A stretch of 64,000 bases of DNA from Pseudomonas sp. Irchel s3b2. Lineage in GTDB: Bacteria; Pseudomonadota; Gammaproteobacteria; Pseudomonadales; Pseudomonadaceae. How positions within the stretch are numbered: position 1 is the first letter of the stretch; the number at the start of each line of letters is the position of its first letter. The stretch spans positions 62,001 through 126,000 of the forward strand of contig NZ_FYEB01000006.1 of NCBI RefSeq assembly GCF_900187445.1, given 5' to 3'. A program made the translations under genes and the position numbers. Below, one piece after another: positions 58,045-64,000 of the stretch. Under the pieces are notes generated by a model. That model was given only the letters and a program-made list of their open reading frames with translations. It did not search any database and was not told the DNA's origin.

Positions 58045-58539
58045 TCAGCCGCGCTCGCGGGGAATCAGGCCCTGCAGCTGCTGCGCCAGGAAATTCGCAT
58101 CGAAGGCAAAGACGTCCGGGTCTTTCAAGCCATTGGTCTTGCGCCATTGCCAATCGCTGGACGGTGGCAGGCACACCAGCGAAATGCTGCCATAACGCGC
58201 CGCGGTCAACCCCATCACTGCCAGGGAAATCTGCCCACCTGCACCCATCACATCCGGCACGAACTCCACCGGTTTCCCGGCGATGACGATGCTCAGTTTC
58301 TCGGTCTTGAACGTCGACGTCTCCGCCGGAACGCTCGGCCCGGACGCGACATACGCCTCGCGGCTCACTTCCAACAGGTTCGGCGCCAGAACCGGTGCCA
58401 ACCACTGCTGGATCTGATCGAACAACTCACCAATGCGCGTCGCCCACACGGCCGATTGCGTTTCAAACAGTTGCTTCTTGTGCGCTTCGCTATCTGCATA
58501 GTGGCGAAGCATCTCGCCCAATTGCTGTACGTCGTCCAT
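58045..58539 (-). CDS. Conserved hypothetical protein, function not recognised
   Basis: This 164-residue cytosolic protein starts DDVQQLGEMLRHYADSEAHKK. The first 60 residues look helical, and the rest is mixed with SREAYVASGPSVPAETSTFKTEK and a C-terminal FDANFLAQQLQGLIPRERG. AAAGGA lies upstream of the ATG at a normal distance; an earlier in-frame codon has none. There is no signal peptide or membrane segment and no motif I know. Normal Pseudomonas base use suggests a resident gene. Confidence 0.7.
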   Translation of the reverse strand: MDDVQQLGEMLRHYADSEAHKKQLFETQSAVWATRIGELFDQIQQWLAPVLAPNLLEVSREAYVASGPSVPAETSTFKTEKLSIVIAGKPVEFVPDVMGAGGQISLAVMGLTAARYGSISLVCLPPSSDWQWRKTNGLKDPDVFAFDANFLAQQLQGLIPRERG

Positions 58540-58773
58540 TGCGGTGTTCCTTTGGTTGGAGCGGTGCTGCGGACTTTGAGCATGGCAGATGCTGACAGCT
58601 CGCGTACGGAAAAGGTGCGAACGGCTATAAAGGCTCGGTAGATAAAAAAGCAGCATGACACTTCACTGAAAGATGAGCGGTACAGTTGATTTTCGCTGGT
58701 ATCCGCCGTTGGACAAACGGAAACTCCCTTCAGGCCTGCCCCATTGAAACAGGCCAAAACCTGAGGAAATCCA

Positions 58774-59466
58774 ATGCGCACCATCGGCCTTATCGGCGGC
58801 ATGAGCTGGGAGTCCAGCGCCGAGTATTACCGTCTTATCAACCAGCAGGTACGCGACCGCCTCGGGCCGTTGCGTTCGGCGAAATTGCTGATGTACAGCG
58901 TCGACTTCGGCCCTGTCGAACAAGCCCAGCATGCCGGCCGTTGGGACGACGCGGCGGCGATTCTGGTGGATGCGGCCCGGCGTCTGCAGGCGGGTGGCGC
59001 CGAGTGCGTGGTGCTGTGTACCAACACCATGCACAAGGTGGCCGGGCAGATTCAGGCAGCGATCGATATTCCGTTCCTGCACATTGCCGATCCGGCTGGC
59101 CAAGCGGCACTGGACGCCGGTGCGCTGCGGGTGGGTTTGCTGGGCACTGCGTTCACCATGGAGCAAGACTTTCTCAAGGCGCGCCTGACGGCCAAGGGTC
59201 TGACGGTGCTGGTACCGGAGGCCGAGGAGCGCCAGGCCGTGCACCGGATCATCTATGACGAGTTGTGCGTCGGGGTGATCAGCGAGGCTTCACGCCAGGT
59301 CTATCAACGTGTGATCGAATCGCTGACCGAGCGCGGCGCCCAGGCGATCATCCTCGGCTGTACCGAAATCGGCCTGCTGATCAAGCCCGAGCACAGCGTC
59401 CTGCCCTTGCTCGACACCACCGAACTGCACGCGCAGGCGGCGGTGGCGTTCGCGTTGGGCGACTGA
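58774..59466 (+). CDS. Aspartate/glutamate racemase family protein
   Basis: This 230-residue enzyme of the Asp/Glu racemase superfamily interconverts L and D amino acids without a cofactor, using two Cys. They fit Cys82 in VVLCTNTMHK and the Cys in IILGCTEIGLLI (near 193). The N terminus RTIGLIGGMSWESSAEYY is typical of the YgeA-type broad-specificity amino-acid racemases. It stops one base before the convergent GNAT gene's stop. Confidence 0.9.
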   Translation: MRTIGLIGGMSWESSAEYYRLINQQVRDRLGPLRSAKLLMYSVDFGPVEQAQHAGRWDDAAAILVDAARRLQAGGAECVVLCTNTMHKVAGQIQAAIDIPFLHIADPAGQAALDAGALRVGLLGTAFTMEQDFLKARLTAKGLTVLVPEAEERQAVHRIIYDELCVGVISEASRQVYQRVIESLTERGAQAIILGCTEIGLLIKPEHSVLPLLDTTELHAQAAVAFALGD

Positions 59467-59467
59467 G

Positions 59468-59986
59468 TCAATCTGCCTTGAGCGTGCGACGCAGGCGCGC
59501 CATGCTCAGGGTATCGACCAGCCGGCCGTCACGCACGGCGTAATCGCGGAACAGGCCTTCGGTCTCGAAGCCGAATTTCTGGTACAGGCCGATGGCCGCT
59601 TCATTGTCGGCGTACACCGAGAGCTCGACCCGTTGCAGATTCATCCAGTTGTCGGCGATGTCCAGCGCTGCTGCCAGCAGTTTCGAACCGACACCCTTGC
59701 CCTGCCAAGCCACGGCGACAGCCATGCCGAAGCTGCCGGCGTGGCTGCGGCGGATCCGCGAGAACTGTTCCAGGCCAATGTTGCCGATGACCGATCCCTG
59801 GTATAGCGCCACCAGTTTCACCGCCCGCTCGTTGTCCGCCATCAGGCGTTGGCGCCAGACCTCGGTGGACTGAAACGGCATTTGCAGCACTTGCCGGGCC
59901 ACAGCCGGGTCGTTGTAGAGCGCGGTGATGCCCTCGATGTGGGATTCGTTGAAGCGTTCGAGGGTAATGACGGAGTCGGAGGGCAT
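59468..59986 (-). CDS. GNAT family N-acetyltransferase
   Basis: This 172-residue acetyltransferase has the acetyl-CoA loop VAWQGKGVGSKLL (near 96-108) and the C-terminal VELSVYADNEAAIGLYQKFGFETEG, typical of RimJ/RimL-like or PhnO-like GNATs. The start at 59986 has AAGGA upstream and leaves a normal beginning (PSDSVITLERFNESHIEGI). The acceptor is unknown. Confidence 0.88.
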   Translation of the reverse strand: MPSDSVITLERFNESHIEGITALYNDPAVARQVLQMPFQSTEVWRQRLMADNERAVKLVALYQGSVIGNIGLEQFSRIRRSHAGSFGMAVAVAWQGKGVGSKLLAAALDIADNWMNLQRVELSVYADNEAAIGLYQKFGFETEGLFRDYAVRDGRLVDTLSMARLRRTLKAD

Positions 59987-60042
59987 GAATGTTTCGTCCT
60001 TGATGCGTGCATGGCCGCCTACTCTATAACGGTGCAAACCTT

Positions 60043-60072
60043 TGTGGCGAGGGGGCTTGCCCCCTCGCCACA
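60043..60072. repeat. Short perfect palindrome TGTGGCGAGGGGGC family
   Basis: A 13-bp stem with a TT-containing centre (TGTGGCGAGGGGGCTTGCCC and onward). It is the compact form of the repeat at 41244-41337 and lies between two minus-strand genes, where it may end the LysR transcript. Confidence 0.75.
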
Positions 60073-60094
60073 GGGAAACGATGTAATCCAGGAC

Positions 60095-61072
60095 CTACTC
60101 GAACCACTCCCGTCGCTCACTGAACGTGTTGTGGATCAACTCGGCGATGTTCTGCACCTCAGCCTCTTTCCGGGAGTCGGCATTGACCGCCATCCACACC
60201 TGGCGTTGCATCGGTTGTTTGAAGAGCCCAGGCAATGCCACCAACCCTCGGTCGAACTGGCTGATGTAGTGCGGCAGCAGACCGATGCAGGCGCTGCAAC
60301 GGATCATCTCCAGCATCAGTTCATAGGAATGCAGCTGCACCACCCCTGCCAGACGCTGCTCCACCAGATTGTTCCATGGCCCAAAAGTGGCGACATGGCG
60401 GTCGTGCTGCCATTGCACCAGCATGAAATCGGCCAGGTCACCCAGGCTGTCCGGCCGCGCCGCGACTCGTGAATAGCGTTTGGCGATGTGCGGCAGATAG
60501 TCCAGCCGTGCCAGACGCTGGGGCTCGCTGATGGTAAAACTGGGGCCTGGCAACGGCGAATCGGTGCCTGCCAGCCACACCACCACATCGGCGCTGATCG
60601 CTCGCAGGGACAGTTCGCTGTCCAGCGAGATGATGTCCAGGCGTACGCTGGCGTTGCGCCGCAGCAGCGAGACCAGGTCGCGGCCGAGGATGTCGTGCAG
60701 GATTGATTCGGCCACGGCCAGGCGAATCAACGGCTGTTCAATAACCGGTAATTTGCGCTCATGCGCCAACGCGACCAACTGCGCCTGCAACTGCTGGCCG
60801 TCACGACTCAAGGTCAGCGCGCTGCCCTGGAATTTGAACAGCGAACGTTTCAATTGTTCTTCCAGTTGCGCCAAGTGCTTGCGCAGCAGGGTCGCCCGCA
60901 CATTGAGGCTGCGCGCGGCCTGCATGAAACAGCCACAACGGGCGCTGACCAGAAAATATTGCGCCACCTCGGCATCGATCCCGGCGGCCAGTGCCAGCCA
61001 AGATTCGGATGCCCCCTGTGGGGATCGGTATTCGACAACACCCTGACGTCCTGAGGGTTCTATGAATGACAT
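60095..61072 (-). CDS. LysR-family transcriptional regulator
   Basis: This 325-residue regulator has an extended N terminus of about 30 residues, then the winged helix (FLVSARCGCFMQAARSLNVR, LLRKHLAQLEEQLKRSLFKFQGSALTLSRDGQQL) and a periplasmic-binding-like effector domain from about 110. The helix-turn-helix is more divergent than in most LysR proteins. GGGAG six bases before the ATG at 61072 supports the start. The gene after it on the same strand is a GNAT gene, and upstream is the parvulin operon; the target is not clear. Confidence 0.82.
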   Translation of the reverse strand: MSFIEPSGRQGVVEYRSPQGASESWLALAAGIDAEVAQYFLVSARCGCFMQAARSLNVRATLLRKHLAQLEEQLKRSLFKFQGSALTLSRDGQQLQAQLVALAHERKLPVIEQPLIRLAVAESILHDILGRDLVSLLRRNASVRLDIISLDSELSLRAISADVVVWLAGTDSPLPGPSFTISEPQRLARLDYLPHIAKRYSRVAARPDSLGDLADFMLVQWQHDRHVATFGPWNNLVEQRLAGVVQLHSYELMLEMIRCSACIGLLPHYISQFDRGLVALPGLFKQPMQRQVWMAVNADSRKEAEVQNIAELIHNTFSERREWFE

Positions 61073-61172
61073 CGATGACTCCCTGTCGATCTTTGTTGGT
61101 TTTGAGCGTGCGTTGCGATTGGGGTAGATAGGGTTGGTCGATGGCGAAGGCCCCCTGCGCCACACCGCCAAA

Positions 61173-62123
61173 CTAAAGTTTCTCCTCCAGAACCTTATTC
61201 AACACCGCCCCATCAATACTCAACGTCGCCGTATTGAGCATCCCTTCCAGATAGGCCTTGGCGATCTGTTCCTGACGCTGGGCACGCAAGGCCTGGGTCA
61301 GGCGTTCGCGCAGTTCTTCCAAGGTCGCGGTGCGGGCCGGTTGCTGCTCGGTGAGTTTGATCACATGGAAACCCGCCGCGCTCTGCACCGGCTCCGACAC
61401 CGCACCGATCTTAAGTCGCGACACCGCGCCACGGACTTCCGGCACCAGTTGCTGCAATGGTTGCAGCCCGGTGTCGCCGCCCCGTTCGGCGCTGGCTCGG
61501 TCCTGCGAATACTGACTCGCCAACGCCGCAAATTCCGTCGGTGCAGCCTGGGCTTTTTTGCTCAGTTCGAGCGCTTGTTTGCGCACGCTTTCGAGCGTCT
61601 TCTGATCGGCCACGCCGAGGAAAATCTGACTGACCCGGTACATCGGCGGCGTCACCCAACCAGCCTTTCCGGACTCATACGCCTGCTGCAATTCAACGGC
61701 ACTGGGGTAGTCGGTCGGCACCTGACTGACCGACTGCAAGTAGTCGCGAAAGACGATCTGCTCGGTAGCGGCGCGGGTTTGTCGCTCGACCTCCGGGCGC
61801 TGACGCCAGCCTTGAGCGTCGGCCTGTTCGAGCACGGCTTTTTCGGCCAGGCGCGAGCGAATCCAGCTTTCCAGCGCCCCGCGATTGGCCCGCAGTTGTT
61901 CGCGAGCTTCCGTTGGCAAGGTGGCAAGCAGCGCTTTGAGTTCTTCGGGGGCGACCTGCTGATTGCCCAGGCGCGCGACCGCAGGCTCACTCGTTGCCAA
62001 TCCCGCCGATGGCGCCGGCTGCTGAGCGGCGATCGGGTCGTTACGCGGACGCAGTCCCAACGCAACAGCAATCACCAGCACGGCCAACGCACCTGCGCCG
62101 GCCACTACCGTGCGTTTTTTCAC
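61173..62123 (-). CDS. Periplasmic parvulin-type peptidyl-prolyl isomerase
   Basis: This 316-residue protein has an N-terminal membrane anchor or signal (KRTVVAGAGALAVLVIAVALGL), a SurA-like helical N-domain (about 45-150) and a PpiC parvulin domain (about 165-265: VSQIFLGV, EFAALASQYSQDRASAERGGD, GLQPLQQLVPEVRGAVSRLKIG, PVQSAAGFHVIKL). It probably folds envelope proteins. It overlaps the YbjN gene by four bases, and the operon ends with it. The porin gene three positions upstream is an attractive client. Confidence 0.88.
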   Translation of the reverse strand: MKKRTVVAGAGALAVLVIAVALGLRPRNDPIAAQQPAPSAGLATSEPAVARLGNQQVAPEELKALLATLPTEAREQLRANRGALESWIRSRLAEKAVLEQADAQGWRQRPEVERQTRAATEQIVFRDYLQSVSQVPTDYPSAVELQQAYESGKAGWVTPPMYRVSQIFLGVADQKTLESVRKQALELSKKAQAAPTEFAALASQYSQDRASAERGGDTGLQPLQQLVPEVRGAVSRLKIGAVSEPVQSAAGFHVIKLTEQQPARTATLEELRERLTQALRAQRQEQIAKAYLEGMLNTATLSIDGAVLNKVLEEKL

Positions 62124-62599
62124 AGGGCTGGCACCTCTTGCGCAGGGGCCTCGACGGTTTCAGCCTGGGCCTCCAATTGCGCAGCGTTCTGGCTGTATTC
62201 ACGCAGGTAAACGATGAACTCCTGAAGCAAGCGATCCCACAGTTCAAGGTTGCCGCGCAGGTGATCGTCACTCACGCCGGCGGCGACCACCACGTCCATC
62301 TCCATCACCAGAAACTCGCCCTGCACCGACAACCGGGCAAAGCGTCGCGATGCATTCCACAGTTCTGCCAGCCCGGCCGGCAACTCGCCCTGCACCCGCA
62401 AGGCGCAGCTGAAGGTGAAGTCGACGTAGCTGCCCTGCTCGGCCGCCGGGTTGCCGAAACGCACCGCGTAGCCGATGCCCTGGCTTGCGCTGAGCAACTG
62501 CACGATGCCGTTCTGTTCGGTTTGGTTGACCCGGTAACCGGCGGCTTGCAGCACGTCGGTAAGGGATTGTGGCGATACGTGGCTGATCAATTGAGTCAT
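62120..62599 (-). CDS. YbjN domain-containing protein
   Basis: This 159-residue soluble protein begins TQLISHVSPQSLTDVLQAAGYRV, typical of the YbjN family, with FTFSCALRVQGEL and FLVMEMDVVVAAGVS as the beta core and an acidic Glu/Ala/Pro-rich tail. YbjN proteins resemble type III secretion chaperones in fold and influence motility and stress tolerance. The start at 62599 has a purine-rich GGGAAG upstream. It overlaps the parvulin gene by four bases and lies downstream of the coiled-coil protein. Confidence 0.83.
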   Translation of the reverse strand: MTQLISHVSPQSLTDVLQAAGYRVNQTEQNGIVQLLSASQGIGYAVRFGNPAAEQGSYVDFTFSCALRVQGELPAGLAELWNASRRFARLSVQGEFLVMEMDVVVAAGVSDDHLRGNLELWDRLLQEFIVYLREYSQNAAQLEAQAETVEAPAQEVPAL

Positions 62600-62619
62600 G
62601 TGAAGTTCTTCCCTGTCAT

Positions 62620-63249
62620 TCAATGAGCGATCGCGGCCTGGGGCGCGTCGAATTGCGTCTTGTAGAGTTCGTCGCCAAAACCCTGGGCCAGTTCTTCGAA
62701 CTTGACCCTGGCTGCGCCTGCGAACGGTTGGCGGATCTTCATCACTTCGGCGACGTCGATCTTTTCGTAGGCCGCGAGGATCTCCTTGGCCACGCCGTAC
62801 ATCTGTTGATTCTTGACTGAACATTGCTGCATTTGTGTGTCACGTTCAGCCAATTGCGTCTCGAGCCGGGCGCGTTCGGCTTCTTTGCCCCGTGCCATCA
62901 CCAACAGTTCTTCGTAAGCCTTCTTGAACTTGCCGACCTGCTCGCTGCTAGCCGCCGCTTGCGCCTGGGCCTGGCTTTGCAGGCTGTCGTGCTGGCCGGC
63001 CAGTTGTTCGGCCACGCCTTTGACCTTGGCCAATTCCGCCGTCAGTTGCTTGATTTGCGCCTGTGCAGCCTTGGCTTGACTCTCAGCCGCCACTTGCGCG
63101 GCGCTGGCCTGAGCTTGCTGGCTTTGCAGGGTTTGCAGCTGCTGGGTAGTGCTGCGCAGCTGGGTGCGCAGGCGCTCTTCCATGCCTTCGGCGCTCGCCC
63201 CCTGTGCGATCAATAACCCCAGCCCCAGCAGCAAAAATCGAGTGTTCAT
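62620..63249 (-). CDS. Periplasmic coiled-coil protein, function unknown
   Basis: This 209-residue exported protein has a signal peptide (NTRFLLLGLGLLIAQGASA, then EGMEE) followed by a long Ala/Gln-rich coiled coil from about 25 to 140 (for example LRSTTQQLQTLQSQQAQASAA). A short C-terminal region (about 140-209) contains one Cys (MQQCSVKNQQMYGVAKEILAAYEKID). It resembles spacer or chaperone coiled coils. It sits between the porin gene and the YbjN gene, 20 bases from the latter, so it is probably in one operon with them. Confidence 0.8.
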   Translation of the reverse strand: MNTRFLLLGLGLLIAQGASAEGMEERLRTQLRSTTQQLQTLQSQQAQASAAQVAAESQAKAAQAQIKQLTAELAKVKGVAEQLAGQHDSLQSQAQAQAAASSEQVGKFKKAYEELLVMARGKEAERARLETQLAERDTQMQQCSVKNQQMYGVAKEILAAYEKIDVAEVMKIRQPFAGAARVKFEELAQGFGDELYKTQFDAPQAAIAH

Positions 63250-63266
63250 AACCCTCTCCCTGCGCC

Positions 63267-64000
63267 TTAGAAGCGCGTGTTGATTTCAAGCTGCAAGACG
63301 TCGATGTCGAACGGCGCGCCGTACACCGCTTCGGAACTCAACCAGCGACCGGTGGCGGAGACGTTCTTGGCCAGGCCGTAATTGCCGCCAAGGAAGTAGC
63401 CCTTAGCATTGGTGCCCCCAAGGTGGAACGACGAGTCGTTGAAACCGTCCGGCAAGGCGTCCGGCTGGATGTATTTGTAGCCGGCGAAGAAATTCCAGTC
63501 GCCCTGCTTCTTCAAGTCCAGTGAGTTGCCGAGAGTGAACTGGACCATCCAGGCATTGGCACCGCTTTCCACCTCGCCATCGCTGTCGAGGTTGTTGACG
63601 ATTTGCCCGGCCGAGCGCTTGCGCATCTCGCCTTCGTCGTAGCCGAGGTTGTGCACATAATTGGCCTGGCTGCGCAGCTTGAAGTCTTCCGGCAGGTCGG
63701 TGTCCCACACCAGGTTGAGGTCCAGCAGGTTGAACTCCGAGGCCAGGCCGACGAATTGCGGTTGCGGCGTGGTGGACGGGTTGAGCGGGTTCGGCGTGAT
63801 GTCGCGCAGCAGGAACACGCTGTTGCCCTTTTGCATGAACGCCGAGCGGCTGCCGTCGGTGTCGCAACCCGGTGCGCCGGCCCAGGGCTCGCAAGGACTG
63901 GAGCGCTGGCCTTCGATGTCGTCGAAACGGTAATAGGCCAACGCGCCTTTCAAGCGGTTGTTGCTGTTGATCGCCCAGTTGGCGCCGATCTGCGCGCCGT
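63267..64000 (-). CDS. Putative outer-membrane porin (Porin_5-like), C-terminal part; 5' end beyond window
   Basis: The minus-strand frame is open to the right edge, so the N terminus lies outside. The visible 244 residues are amphipathic beta strands of an outer-membrane barrel: FKLRSQANYVHNLGYDEGE, VQFTLGNSLDLKKQGDWNFF, GYKYIQPDALPDGFNDS, and the end DVLQLEINTRF with the terminal Phe of BAM substrates. It resembles the putative porin family PF16930. It reads first in the operon with the coiled-coil protein, the YbjN protein and the parvulin. Confidence 0.75.
   Translation of the reverse strand, partial: GAQIGANWAINSNNRLKGALAYYRFDDIEGQRSSPCEPWAGAPGCDTDGSRSAFMQKGNSVFLLRDITPNPLNPSTTPQPQFVGLASEFNLLDLNLVWDTDLPEDFKLRSQANYVHNLGYDEGEMRKRSAGQIVNNLDSDGEVESGANAWMVQFTLGNSLDLKKQGDWNFFAGYKYIQPDALPDGFNDSSFHLGGTNAKGYFLGGNYGLAKNVSATGRWLSSEAVYGAPFDIDVLQLEINTRF

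Overview
The window is chromosomal DNA from a fluorescent-group Pseudomonas. The evidence is GC-rich coding sequence, many Pseudomonas-type REP hairpins (GGCTTGCCCGCGA family), a MuxABC-OpmB-type efflux operon, a MucR-type MHYT-GGDEF-EAL protein, and the Pseudomonas arrangement of the GlgE-type glycogen/trehalose loci. I found no tRNA, rRNA, CRISPR array or transposase gene.

Layout. 1-2.2 kb: 3' end of a homospermidine synthase gene, a phosphoribosyltransferase, and a tandem-domain universal stress protein with a perfect Anr/FNR box upstream. 2.2-3.6 kb: non-coding, apparently nested repeat insertions in a REP locus. 3.6-10.4 kb: a DUF3422 membrane protein, a Fur-box-linked TonB-dependent siderophore receptor, a DUF411 plus DedA/YqaA pair, an alpha/beta hydrolase and a D-2-hydroxyacid dehydrogenase. 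11.0-33.3 kb: alpha-glucan and trehalose metabolism in two converging operons: glgA-treZ-malQ-treY-DUF2934-glgX on plus and glgE-treS/pep2-glgB on minus. Between them lie a PIG-L-type deacetylase, an EEP-family phosphohydrolase and a beta-barrel autotransporter-domain protein. TreS/Pep2, GlgE and GlgB form the trehalose to maltose to maltose-1-phosphate to branched glucan route. GlgX, TreY and TreZ can turn glucan back into trehalose, and MalQ recycles short malto-oligosaccharides.

34.0-38.7 kb is the most distinctive part: a compact, AT-rich six-gene operon that looks like a microcin B17-type azole-modified peptide (LAP/TOMM) system. It encodes a 73-residue Gly/Ser/Cys-rich precursor, a McbB-like zinc/E1-type partner, a McbC-like FMN dehydrogenase, a McbD-like YcaO cyclodehydratase, an ABC permease and an ABC ATPase. 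The precursor has no adjacent Cys/Ser pair, so it cannot form the bis-heterocycles of microcin B17, and no McbG-like immunity gene is present. Its composition and its position between ordinary chromosomal genes suggest horizontal acquisition.

38.7-64 kb: MgtC/SapB protein, DUF3203, a CcoG-type ferredoxin, a MocR regulator, an SDR oxidoreductase, a c-di-GMP enzyme, the four-gene RND efflux operon, thiol peroxidase, a probable SRPBCC gene remnant, a YciI-type protein, a DUF3313-like lipoprotein, an unrecognised protein, an aspartate/glutamate racemase, a GNAT acetyltransferase, a LysR regulator, and an envelope operon (PF16930-like porin, coiled-coil periplasmic protein, YbjN, parvulin) whose porin runs off the right edge.
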